Assembly (NCBI GenBank): GCA_964463485.1
Contig: CAYXDO010000258.1
Coordinates: 1 to 9,499 of the forward strand
Length of the DNA stretch: 9,499 bases
Direction: 5' to 3'
Source: CAYXDO01 sp964463485
GTDB taxonomy: Bacteria; Myxococcota; Kuafuiibacteriia; Kuafuiibacteriales; Kuafuiibacteriaceae
Shown here: piece by piece, positions 1 to 6,960 of the stretch
Numbering within the stretch: position 1 is the stretch's first letter
How the letters are laid out: each line of letters starts with the position of its first letter
Position numbers and translations under genes: made by a program
The notes under the pieces: generated by a model
The model's input: the letters and a program-made list of their open reading frames with translations, nothing else
Databases searched by the model: none
What the model was told of the DNA's origin: nothing

Positions 1-139
1 AGATCCGCCTGGCTATGAGTCCGAACGGCAACGCGTCGCACACCGATCGATCGCCACAAGTCCGCGTTCTATCTATTCTTTTTTCGACAAACTCCCCCGC
101 AGCGCACTCAGATCCAGGCCCGGCTGCACCCAAATCATC
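1..139. other. window edge with no supported gene
   Basis: This stretch lies downstream of the lptF-like stop codon. I find no convincing coding frame. The only striking base feature is a T-rich run on the plus strand (about 77-84, TTCTTTTTT type). No strong GC hairpin directly precedes it, so I do not call it a terminator for a gene entering from the left. On the minus strand a 21-codon frame opens two bases after the lptF stop (TGAGATG), but it has no recognisable product. Confidence 0.5.
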
Positions 140-1249
140 TCAGCGAGCCCGCCCCCGGACCCACAAGGCTCCGAGGCCGAGTGCCAGAAACAGAAGGTTC
201 GGACCCATCGCCGCAATGAAGGGCGTGCCTGTCCCTCGGAGCACCATCGTGTCACCCACCCGCGTCGTCAGATAGTAGGCCACCACCGTGACGATCGAGA
301 CCAACGCAGCTCTGGCTCGGGCCGATCGCTCTGCGCCCATCGCGATGGCCGCTCCGAGCAGCGCAAAGACCAGCGACATGGCGGGAAAAGCAAAGCGTCG
401 CCAATAGTCTCGCTCCATCCGGCGGCCCGTGAGATCGCTGGGTCCGCGCCGCTCTGATTCCGCTAGCAACTCTTCGGACCGCATCTGTTGAAGGTCGCTC
501 ACGAACCGAGTCCTTTCACGGAGCTCCCGCTCGGCGTCGAGTGCGAGGCGGGCGCGCGCGAACAACACGCGATCGTAGCGCTCGCCTTCTCCCGACTGCT
601 CGAGGTGCATCTCCCCATCTTCGAGCTCGACTTCGATGATGGGTGAACGACCCTCGACCCACCGAGGAACGAGCCTGGCGGTGTTCGCGAGCACGAGCAC
701 GGGCGCCTTCGGATCTCGCTCGTCATAGAGCAGCACCGACTCGAGCGTCTCGCCTTCGATGGACTCAGCGTAGAGTGCGACGCCGCCGAGGTCTTCGCGA
801 AACGTGCCCGGCTCGACCGCCTGGGTCATGTTCCTGAGCGCGACGTCGATCAACCGAGTCCGCAGCGAAACGAGACCGAGCGGCTGCAGGACGTGGGCGA
901 CGGGCAACGTGAGCAAAGTGACAGCCAGGCCGAGGGCGATCGGCGCACGCGCGATGCGCATCGGGCTGGCGCCTGCCGCGAGCATCGCACCGACCTCCAA
1001 GTCCCCGCTGAGTCGAACCAAGCCCACCACGACGCTCGCGAGGTAGGCCATCGGAACCGCCAGCACCAAAAAGGGGGGGAGCGCCGCCGAGAGAATCACC
1101 ACGATGTCCTCGAGCGAGATCGCAAGTCCGAGCGCAGCCCCGGCCAGGTTGTTGGCCTGAAGCAGGAAGACGAGGACGATCACCGCGACGAGCGAAAACA
1201 GGAAGGGCAGCGCCACCTCGCGCAGCACGTAGCGGTCGAGCCGGGTCAC
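140..1249 (-). CDS. lptF: LptF-like LPS export permease (YjgP/YjgQ family)
   Basis: This is an inner-membrane subunit of the LptB2FG transporter, which extracts lipopolysaccharide from the inner membrane and passes it to the periplasmic Lpt bridge. From the chosen GTG start it is 369 residues, the usual family length. Hydrophobic segments lie near residues 12-31, 50-79 and 101-123. A soluble, probably beta-jellyroll periplasmic part spans about 124-281, and three more segments lie near 284-305, 310-329 and 342-363. The LDRYVLRE opening just before TM1 is typical, and GTFREDLGGVALYAE resembles the LptF periplasmic start. Longer in-frame starts exist (ATG at 1282, TTG at 1324), but they only add an Arg/Ser-rich stretch. 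None has a good ribosome binding site, so the start is uncertain. The partner-like permease is at 8077-9183 rather than adjacent. The F versus G assignment is a judgement from remembered sequences. Confidence 0.87.
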   Translation of the reverse strand: MTRLDRYVLREVALPFLFSLVAVIVLVFLLQANNLAGAALGLAISLEDIVVILSAALPPFLVLAVPMAYLASVVVGLVRLSGDLEVGAMLAAGASPMRIARAPIALGLAVTLLTLPVAHVLQPLGLVSLRTRLIDVALRNMTQAVEPGTFREDLGGVALYAESIEGETLESVLLYDERDPKAPVLVLANTARLVPRWVEGRSPIIEVELEDGEMHLEQSGEGERYDRVLFARARLALDAERELRERTRFVSDLQQMRSEELLAESERRGPSDLTGRRMERDYWRRFAFPAMSLVFALLGAAIAMGAERSARARAALVSIVTVVAYYLTTRVGDTMVLRGTGTPFIAAMGPNLLFLALGLGALWVRGRAR

Positions 1250-1395
1250 GCGGCGGGAGCATGACCAAGAACGCCGCCGCATCGCAATTCGCGGAGCCGC
1301 CGACGGGGCGAATTCTCCCGCCAAGTCCGCGGCGCGCGACCTCGGCTAACTCGCCTTTGCTTGAGCCACACGATCGATTGGGGTACGCACGCACC
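1250..1395. promoter_or_regulatory. divergent intergenic region, lptF / glycosyltransferase
   Basis: These 146 bp separate the two divergently transcribed genes if the GTG starts at 1249 and 1396 are right, so both promoters should lie here. I cannot identify a convincing sigma-70 pair on either strand. The best plus-strand -35 look-alike is TTGAGC at 1361-1366, and the sequence 17 bases later (TACGCA) is a poor -10. Both genes have longer alternative starts that would shrink or remove the gap. Confidence 0.4.
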
Positions 1396-3345
1396 GTGTC
1401 CATCCGCGTCGCCGCGATCGCATACACCCACTACGAATCCGACCCGCGCGTGCGGCGGGAGGCCGAGATCCTCGCCAAGCGGGGCGACGATGTCACGGTT
1501 TGGTGCTTACGGCAGGAAGGCCAGGCCGCCGAAGGCTACTTGAATGGCGTGCGACTCCTGCGAGTCGATATCCCTCGGTACCGCGGATCGAGCGCCACGA
1601 GCTACGTCAGCTCGTACGGTCGCTTCCTGGGCGAGGTCACGCTCGCCGTGTACCGGCAGCATCGACGGCGAAAGTTCGACCTCGTTCACGTCCACACGAT
1701 GCCGGACTTCCTCGTCGTCGCGGGTCTGCTGCCCAAGCTCTCCGGAGCCAAGGTTGTGCTCGACATGCACGATCTCATGCCCGATCTCTACGCGCTCAAG
1801 TTCGGGCTCGATCGCGATGGTCGAGTCGTCTCGGTGCTGCGAGGGCTCGAGCGACTCTCCGTCGCGATGTCCGACCACGCGGTTTGTGTGCACGAGCCCC
1901 AATATCGCCTGCTGCTCCGCGACGGAGTTCCGTCGAAAAAGCTCTCCGTCGTCATGAATGCGCCCGACCCGGAGATTTTTGCCGCACGGACCAAGCAACC
2001 GAGCATCAAGAGCCCCGACGGCGAGATCCGGATGATTTATCACGGGACGATCCTGCATCGGTTCGGCGTGGACGTAGCAGTGCGAGCCCTCGCCGAAGCC
2101 CGCCGACAAAACCCACGGCTGCGGCTTCAAATCATCGGCGATGGAGATTTCTTGCCGGACGTGAGAAGGCTGGCCGCGGAGCTCGAGCTCGACCCGCCTG
2201 CGCTCGAGATCATCGGTCAAAGGCTCCCGATCGACGAGGTCGCTCGTCTGGTTCGCGACGCCCACATCGGCATCGTCCCAAATCGAGATGATCAGGAAGA
2301 CTCGGTCCTCCCCAACAAGCTCCTCGAATACGTGTCCATCGGAATTCCCGTGATCGCGACGCGAACGCGCTGCATTACTCACTATTTCGGTGAGAGAGAG
2401 CTCGAGCTCGTACCCATCGAGAGTGTCACCTCGATGGCCTCGGCCATGGTGAGACTCTCGAAAGACCGCGAGCGGCGGCGGGAGTTGATCCTCGCGGCGA
2501 AGGCGTGGGAAGATCGTTTCGGCTACCAGCGGCAGCGTCGAGCCTTTCTGGACGTCGTCGACGTCGTGACGACCGGTCGCCGCATCGAGGAACCCGTGAG
2601 CAGGGCCGGGGAGCTCGCCAAACAGTTGCAGGCGCCGATGTCTTTCGAAGAGGAAGACGACGCCGCGATTTCAGGAGGCAGCTCCTCGGCCGCCGCGACT
2701 TCTGGAGCCAGCACCTCGGCGGAACCGTCGAAGTCGGATGAGACTTCAAACGTGGAAGTTCAGGAGCCGAAGCCCAACGAAATCCCACCGGCAGACGAAA
2801 AAGAGGCCGTCGCGACCCCGTCCGGAATCGAGCTCGATGCCTTCGAAACACGAACGCTCGCCGAGACGCCAGTACTCACCGAGCCTCCCGCTCGGGCGGA
2901 GGAGGCTCGAGTCGCCAACGCGTACGCCGCTGATTCCATCGACGTCCCTCTGTCTGCGCCTTTGCCGAATTCGGCCGAAGGTCCGACCCCGTCCTCCGAG
3001 CCCTCGTCCAATCCTGCTGAGTCTCAGGCCGAGCTTCCCTTCGCGATCCACCCCCACGATCTGGCTCCTCCGGAAGCGGAACCTGTAGCGCAAGCGAAGG
3101 AGTCAGGGCCGAAGTCTCCGACAGCGAAGCCTACGCGAAAAACCAAATCAGACGCCAAGACGCCGCCCAAGCCAAGAGCGCGAGCTCCGCGGCGTGAATC
3201 CAAGCCAGGTACCAAGCCCCAAACCGAGCCAAAGCGAACGGCCGAGGAACGAACCAAACCCGAGCCGAAGAAAAAGGTCAAAGCCAAGCCCAAAGAGCCC
3301 GCAGACACTCCGAAAAAGAAGCGATCCACGCGGTCATCACCTTGA
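1396..3345 (+). CDS. family 4 (GT-B) glycosyltransferase with a long disordered charged tail
   Basis: The protein is 649 residues from the GTG at 1396. Residues 1-394 form a GT-B glycosyltransferase of the GT4 type, which moves a sugar from a nucleotide donor onto a surface polysaccharide or lipid. The N-terminal Rossmann half includes IAYTHYESDPRVRREAEIL (8-26), FDLVHVHTMPDF (94-105) and DMHDLMPDLY (123-132). The C-terminal half carries IYHGTILHRFG (214-224), LQIIGDGD (244-251) and the donor-binding SVLPNKLLEYVSIGIPVIAT (303-322). There the usual first Glu of the EX7E motif appears as Ser303, with Glu311 kept, a variant seen in related enzymes. Residues 395-649 are low complexity: about 411-570 is acidic and Ser/Ala/Pro-rich (31 D/E, 7 K/R), and 571-649 is Lys/Arg/Pro-rich (28 K/R, 8 D/E). 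An in-frame ATG at 1261 would add 45 unlikely residues. The acceptor and product are unknown; lptF next door hints at envelope glycans. Confidence 0.88.
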   Translation: MSIRVAAIAYTHYESDPRVRREAEILAKRGDDVTVWCLRQEGQAAEGYLNGVRLLRVDIPRYRGSSATSYVSSYGRFLGEVTLAVYRQHRRRKFDLVHVHTMPDFLVVAGLLPKLSGAKVVLDMHDLMPDLYALKFGLDRDGRVVSVLRGLERLSVAMSDHAVCVHEPQYRLLLRDGVPSKKLSVVMNAPDPEIFAARTKQPSIKSPDGEIRMIYHGTILHRFGVDVAVRALAEARRQNPRLRLQIIGDGDFLPDVRRLAAELELDPPALEIIGQRLPIDEVARLVRDAHIGIVPNRDDQEDSVLPNKLLEYVSIGIPVIATRTRCITHYFGERELELVPIESVTSMASAMVRLSKDRERRRELILAAKAWEDRFGYQRQRRAFLDVVDVVTTGRRIEEPVSRAGELAKQLQAPMSFEEEDDAAISGGSSSAAATSGASTSAEPSKSDETSNVEVQEPKPNEIPPADEKEAVATPSGIELDAFETRTLAETPVLTEPPARAEEARVANAYAADSIDVPLSAPLPNSAEGPTPSSEPSSNPAESQAELPFAIHPHDLAPPEAEPVAQAKESGPKSPTAKPTRKTKSDAKTPPKPRARAPRRESKPGTKPQTEPKRTAEERTKPEPKKKVKAKPKEPADTPKKKRSTRSSP

Positions 3346-3364
3346 TGACTTCCGCCCCGCCCCA

Positions 3365-3393
3365 CGGGCGCCTCGGCCGTTCCGGCCTGCCCG
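3365..3393 (+). terminator. possible terminator hairpin after the glycosyltransferase
   Basis: It starts 20 bases past the stop codon. The inner stem GGCCG-TTC-CGGCC (3375-3387) is perfect, and an outer stem CGGGC (3365-3369) pairs with GCCCG (3389-3393) across a small internal loop. There is no T-tract, so this is at best a non-canonical terminator or a transcript-end stabiliser. Confidence 0.3.
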
Positions 3394-3452
3394 CGGACCA
3401 ACATCGCCGCCTTCACTGTACTGCGCTGTCCTGCCTGCCGCGGACCGACATC
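3386..3452. repeat. imperfect 20-bp direct repeat, two copies
   Basis: CCTGCCCGCGGACCAACATC at 3386-3405 recurs at 3434-3452 with one base deleted and one substitution, 48 bases apart. The first copy overlaps the hairpin described for 3365-3393. Function is unknown; it may be a chance duplication or a weak operator pair. Confidence 0.4.
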
Positions 3453-3640
3453 ACACCCTTGACGACCGGGACCCGGGACCGGATCGCCGGTGAACGCAAG
3501 GAGCGCGGTTCGCGGTTGCCTTTGCCGTCGCCGAAACTCATGATCCCGTTCATCCCGCCATCTTCACCAACACGGACACGATTCGGTGCAGCAGCGTCTG
3601 CATCGGATGAGTTGCCGAACTTTCGGTCGGTTGCTCGCTC

Positions 3641-3691
3641 GCCAATGCCAATGCCAATGCCACTCCGCTCGGCGACGGCGACGGCGACGGC
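3641..3691. repeat. two neighbouring hexanucleotide microsatellites
   Basis: GCCAAT is repeated three times plus GCCA at 3641-3662. Eight bases later GGCGAC is repeated three times plus GGC at 3671-3691. Both are perfect, share a 6-bp period, and end about 80 bp upstream of the lipoprotein start. Slippage could alter promoter spacing without affecting any reading frame, but that is inference. Confidence 0.8.
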
Positions 3692-3760
3692 CGGCGCGTA
3701 TCGGCGACTTCGATGCACGATGGCGGCGTGATGCGTGGCCCCGAAGGACGCTGCCTCGAG

Positions 3761-3765
3761 AGGAG
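3761..3765 (+). promoter_or_regulatory. Shine-Dalgarno site that fixes the lipoprotein start
   Basis: AGGAG lies seven bases before the ATG at 3773. It favours that start over the upstream in-frame ATG at 3713, which would put 20 charged residues ahead of the signal sequence. Confidence 0.75.
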
Positions 3766-3772
3766 CTCACTC

Positions 3773-5380
3773 ATGCGCGCACTCGCGGTTTGCGCTTGCT
3801 CGTTCGCCTGCACGTCATCCGTCGATCGACTCACGCCCGAGTCCGCGGACGCGGGAGGTGGGGCTCTCGACGCGAAGCCTGACATCGAGCCGAAGCCCAC
3901 CGAGTGCCCGACCGACGCCTCGGAAGCGAACCGCTTGGAGCTTTGGCAGATCGGCTTCTCGGTCTCGCAGGCCGTGGTGAAGGCTCAGTTGCGGCTCGAG
4001 GACGGCCAGCTCGTCGCTCGCATCGACCGCGTCCTTCGGGGCGCTTCGTTTCTCGAGAGATCGGAGGCCCGCTTCGAGTTGAGCTCCGCGGAGCGCTCGA
4101 CGCTCGACCTTCCCGGTGAGTACTTCGTCGGGTTCCGCGGCAACACGTACCCGCTCGCCGAGGGATCGTGGTGGCAGGCAGTCGTCGTGGCTCCCGCCCA
4201 GTACGAGCGGACCCTCGAGCCCGCCATGGGTTATCGGGCCCGCGGCGAGTCCGTCGTGGCGTCCGTACAGATCGTGCGGACCGACGAGGATCGTGCGTAC
4301 TTTCGAGTGATCGAGGTTCTGTGGGGAACCGTGCCGGGAGAGTTTGCGGACAATTGGAGTCGTCGTGTGTTCTCGGCGCCTTTCCCGGGTCCTTCCGAGG
4401 ACCGGTGGCTGGCGACCCTCTGGGGGCCGCCCACGATTGCCCAGGACGTCGCAGTCGGGAGTGTCATCGACTTCAGGCCCGACACCGCCGAGAGTCGGGA
4501 GCTCGTCCTTGGCGAGCTCCGGGCGCCTCACTCACCCTTTGCGGAGTTGCCGGCCTTCGCCGAGCTCTATCGGACGAGCTGGACTTTCGCCAGCTCGCCC
4601 AACGTCGTTGGGACGACGGTCACCAGTCTCGCCGACGAGTGCTGCACCGGGGCAGGCGGAACGTACGTCGCTCACCAGGTGGACGAACGCCTGCGGGGAG
4701 CCGGCTCTCACGACACTCTGTGGACAGGCGGGCACGCGTACTACGGGACCGAGACCTGCGGCGATTCCTTCCTCCTCGCCCTCGACTCGATCGCGCCGTC
4801 CGACCTCCACGGACAGGCCTGCGACCCAAGGCCCGTGATCGTCCAGGGGACCGAAGCCTCTCGGGTCACTGCATCGCTTCGAAGGGACGCGCGAGCGCAC
4901 GACGAGGTAGCTGCCTGGCTCGCAGAGTCTCCGCCGTTGTATCGCCTCTTCCCGGACAATCAGCGTTTATCGCGCGCAGACGCTTCGCCCGCAGGGGGTT
5001 GGTGGGCGCGCCCACGGACGGTCGAAGAGGCGCTCGCGAGCGCCACGGTCTTCGCGTTGTTCATCGTCCGCGAAGTGGACGTGCGCGACGCCTGGACGGA
5101 GGTGACACTCGAGACGACGTTCGCCCCCGAGTTGTACGAGCATCTCCCCCGTCACCGCGTGAAGCTGGCGTTCGAGTGCGGAGACCCGCGCCTGTTGCGG
5201 CGCGGATCGGAGTGGCTCGGCGCCTTGGTGTACGCAGCTTCAGACGCCTACGACCCCGCGGGAGGGTCCGCGCGCGCATTTCTCGTCCCGGGTGTACTCC
5301 TTCCGAATTTCGGAACGACGAGGGCGATCCAGTCCGCGTTCGGCTCCGAGCTCGCTTCGGTGCAGCGAAACTCTCCTTGA
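3773..5380 (+). CDS. putative lipoprotein with four degenerate beta-domain repeats, function unknown
   Basis: The protein is 535 residues. The start has a good AGGAG site, and MRALAVCACSFACTSS reads as a short lipoprotein signal. Cys13 (preceded by SFA) is the likely lipidated residue, though the hydrophobic core is unusually brief. An Asp/Ala/Gly/Pro linker follows (about 20-45). The rest contains four segments of similar pattern, near residues 62-136, 155-235, 271-340 and 418-512. Each opens with S/A-x-x-VV-type hydrophobics, then a strand ending in V-x-x-L-x-G or similar, then a Gly and acidic residue ahead of a strand such as GEYFVGF, DRWLATL, DSFLLAL or SEWLGAL. Copies 3 and 4 have a Cys-Gly just before that last strand (329-330, 469-470). 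The pattern recalls small OB-fold/TIMP-NTR-like domains of secreted proteins. I do not recognise the family and assign no activity. It converges on proS. Confidence 0.8.
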   Translation: MRALAVCACSFACTSSVDRLTPESADAGGGALDAKPDIEPKPTECPTDASEANRLELWQIGFSVSQAVVKAQLRLEDGQLVARIDRVLRGASFLERSEARFELSSAERSTLDLPGEYFVGFRGNTYPLAEGSWWQAVVVAPAQYERTLEPAMGYRARGESVVASVQIVRTDEDRAYFRVIEVLWGTVPGEFADNWSRRVFSAPFPGPSEDRWLATLWGPPTIAQDVAVGSVIDFRPDTAESRELVLGELRAPHSPFAELPAFAELYRTSWTFASSPNVVGTTVTSLADECCTGAGGTYVAHQVDERLRGAGSHDTLWTGGHAYYGTETCGDSFLLALDSIAPSDLHGQACDPRPVIVQGTEASRVTASLRRDARAHDEVAAWLAESPPLYRLFPDNQRLSRADASPAGGWWARPRTVEEALASATVFALFIVREVDVRDAWTEVTLETTFAPELYEHLPRHRVKLAFECGDPRLLRRGSEWLGALVYAASDAYDPAGGSARAFLVPGVLLPNFGTTRAIQSAFGSELASVQRNSP

Positions 5381-5397
5381 TCCCGCGCGCCCGGGAT
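5380..5397. terminator. possible shared terminator between convergent genes
   Basis: ATCCCG (5380-5385), a six-base loop and CGGGAT (5392-5397) form a perfect six-pair stem that begins on the last base of the lipoprotein stop codon, in the 53-bp gap before the proS stop. Its symmetry would let it act on both strands. There is no T-tract on either side, so confidence is low. Confidence 0.35.
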
Positions 5398-5433
5398 TCA
5401 GCCGGCAAGATGCTGCGGTCGCGGGCGTCCGAG

Positions 5434-6900
5434 TCAGTACGCTTTCGCCCAAATCACTCTCTGAGCCGAGGGTCGACCCGTCACCATACACTCACCAGGT
5501 TCCGCCTCGAACCCTTGCCCCGGTAGCGGAATGCACCGGATCGTCGCGCCCGTCTCGGCCTTCACCTTGGCCTCGGTCTCTCGTGTTCCGTCCCAGTGTG
5601 CGAACACCAGCTTGCTCTCGCTCTTCATGAGCTCCACGAAATCTGGGTAGCGGTCCATCCGGACCGTGTTCGCGGTCCGAAACGCCTTGGCCCTCTCGAA
5701 CAGCTCGGTCTGCATTACGTCGAGCTCGTCTCGAACCAACGCCAGAATACCTTCCATCGGCACAGAACGCTTGTCCTTCTGATCTCGCCGCTTCAGCTCG
5801 ATCACTCCGTTGTCGAGGTCCTTGGGGCCGAGGCCCAGACGGATGGGTACGCCCATCCTCTCGTACTCGTAAAACTTCGGACCCGGGTGGCCCTCGCGCT
5901 CGTCGAATCGGACCGAAACCCCGGCCGCGGCGAGCTCCGCGCGAATTCGGCGCCCCACCTCCAGCACTCTCTGGTTGTCGGTTTCGCTCTTTCTGAAAAA
6001 TGGCACGATCGCGACTTGTAGCGGCGCGAGCTTGGGTGGCAACACCAGACCGTCGTCGTCCGAGTGAGTCATGATGAGTCCGCCGATGAGACGCGTGGAG
6101 ACGCCCCAGCTCGTCTGCCACACGTACTCGACCTGGCCGGCCTTGTTCTGAAACTTGACGTCGAACGCCCTGCCGAAATTCTGACCCAAGTCATGGCTGG
6201 TGCCCGCCTGCAGGGCGCGACCGTCCTGCATGAGCGCCTCGATCGTGAAGCTCGACACGGCTCCGGCGAATTTCTCGCTGTCCGACTTCTTACCCATGAT
6301 CACAGGCATCGCCATGTGGCCTTCGGCGAACTCGGCGTACACCTTGAGCATACGCAAGACTTCTTGCTGCGCTTCCTCGTGCGCCGCGTGCGCCGTGTGA
6401 CCCTCTTGCCACAGGAACTCAGTCGTTCGAAGGAACATACGTGTGCGAAGCTCCCAACGCATGACGTTCGCCCACTGATTGATCAACAGCGGCAGATCTC
6501 GCCAGCTCTGAATCCACTGGCTGTAGAAGTGCCCGATGATCGTCTCGGAAGTGGGTCGAATGACGTAGGGCTCCTCGAGCTTCTCTCCGCCCGCGATCGT
6601 CACGACCGCGAGCTCGGGCGAGAAGCCTTCGACGTGCTCCGCTTCCTTCTTGAGAAACGACTCGGGAATCAACATTGGAAAGTAGGCATTTTGGTGCCCG
6701 GTTTCTTTGAATCTTCGATCGAGCTCAGCTTGAATCTTCTCCCAGATCGCATAGCCGTGCGGCTTGATCACCATGCAACCCTTCACGACGTGAGCGACCT
6801 CCGCGAGGCGGCCCTCGCGGATCACGTCTTGATACCAATCCGCGTACGCTTCCGCGCGCGGAGTGATCTTCCCGAGCTCTTCCTTTTCGGCCTTTGCCAT
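5434..6900 (-). CDS. proS: prolyl-tRNA synthetase, archaeal/eukaryotic (type 3) class
   Basis: This class II synthetase charges tRNA-Pro with proline in the cytoplasm. At 488 residues it lacks the roughly 180-residue editing insertion of E. coli-type ProRS. Landmarks are YFPMLIPESFLKKE (73-86), RPTSETIIGHFYSQWIQSWR (115-134), motif 2 RWELRTRMFLRTTEFLWQEG (148-167) and motif 3 GLIMTHSDDDGLVLPPKLAP (274-293). An anticodon-binding domain begins near 295 (VAIVPFFRK), and the C-terminal domain ends in the characteristic KAY with a terminal tyrosine. The C-terminal domain keeps only Cys456 and Cys471, so a full four-Cys zinc site is not present. The ATG at 6900 is the natural family start, although no Shine-Dalgarno is visible. 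It lies 40 bp downstream of atpG on the same strand and is probably co-transcribed with it. Confidence 0.97.
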   Translation of the reverse strand: MAKAEKEELGKITPRAEAYADWYQDVIREGRLAEVAHVVKGCMVIKPHGYAIWEKIQAELDRRFKETGHQNAYFPMLIPESFLKKEAEHVEGFSPELAVVTIAGGEKLEEPYVIRPTSETIIGHFYSQWIQSWRDLPLLINQWANVMRWELRTRMFLRTTEFLWQEGHTAHAAHEEAQQEVLRMLKVYAEFAEGHMAMPVIMGKKSDSEKFAGAVSSFTIEALMQDGRALQAGTSHDLGQNFGRAFDVKFQNKAGQVEYVWQTSWGVSTRLIGGLIMTHSDDDGLVLPPKLAPLQVAIVPFFRKSETDNQRVLEVGRRIRAELAAAGVSVRFDEREGHPGPKFYEYERMGVPIRLGLGPKDLDNGVIELKRRDQKDKRSVPMEGILALVRDELDVMQTELFERAKAFRTANTVRMDRYPDFVELMKSESKLVFAHWDGTRETEAKVKAETGATIRCIPLPGQGFEAEPGECMVTGRPSAQRVIWAKAY

Positions 6901-6903
6901 TGT

Positions 6904-6960
6904 GGCGCGATAGCGCCGAAGGCGGCGTGGGGCAAGCGCCTCAGCGGAGCGCTTCGGCGC
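6904..6960 (-). promoter_or_regulatory. alternative hairpins in the atpG-proS junction
   Basis: On the minus-strand transcript, GCGCCGAA (6960-6953, the 3' end of atpG) is complementary to TTCGGCGC (6920-6913). The GGCGC within that second arm can instead pair with GCGCC (6908-6904), giving a five-pair hairpin with a four-base loop that ends three bases before the proS ATG. A third small stem, CGCC-TTC-GGCG (6924-6914), overlaps both. The alternatives are mutually exclusive in part. There is no T-tract and no T-box motif, so regulation is speculative in such GC-rich sequence. Confidence 0.25.

Larger units (their letters stand above)
3346..3772. other. 427-bp non-coding gap with hairpin and microsatellites
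   Basis: No frame here looks coding. The short frames translate to low-complexity peptides driven by the hexanucleotide repeats, and none matches anything I recognise. It contains a GC hairpin close to the glycosyltransferase stop (3365-3393), an imperfect 20-bp direct repeat (3386-3405 and 3434-3452), a small palindrome ACCGG-ATCG-CCGGT (3478-3491), and two adjacent hexamer tracts (3641-3691). The promoter of the downstream lipoprotein must lie here unless it is read through from the glycosyltransferase, but I see no clear -35/-10 pair. Confidence 0.5.

Noticed and set aside
76..142. 21-codon frame starting two bases after the lptF stop on the minus strand
   Set aside because: The coupling is suggestive, but the peptide has no recognisable feature, no Shine-Dalgarno of its own and no homologue I can name.
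1261..1395. Upstream ATG giving a 45-residue N-terminal extension of the glycosyltransferase
   Set aside because: GT4 enzymes begin with the first Rossmann strand, which starts right after the GTG at 1396. The extension is low-complexity and its only SD-like bases are too close to the ATG.
1507..2382. 291-codon minus-strand open frame inside the glycosyltransferase
   Set aside because: It is antisense to well-conserved GT4 motifs; acidic, His/Val-rich translation with no family resemblance.
3342..3731. Plus-strand open frame through the gap before the lipoprotein
   Set aside because: Its translation is Pro/Arg/Ser-rich with Met-Pro and Ala-Thr runs generated by the microsatellites, and no start signal supports it.
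4168..5526. 452-codon open frame in another plus-strand frame of the lipoprotein
   Set aside because: It is an Arg-rich frame shadow of the lipoprotein gene, which has the better start, Shine-Dalgarno and GC-rich third positions.
6901..6940. T-box or classical attenuator controlling proS
   Set aside because: The 40-bp gap is too short for a T-box, lacks its conserved motif, and has no terminator T-tract.
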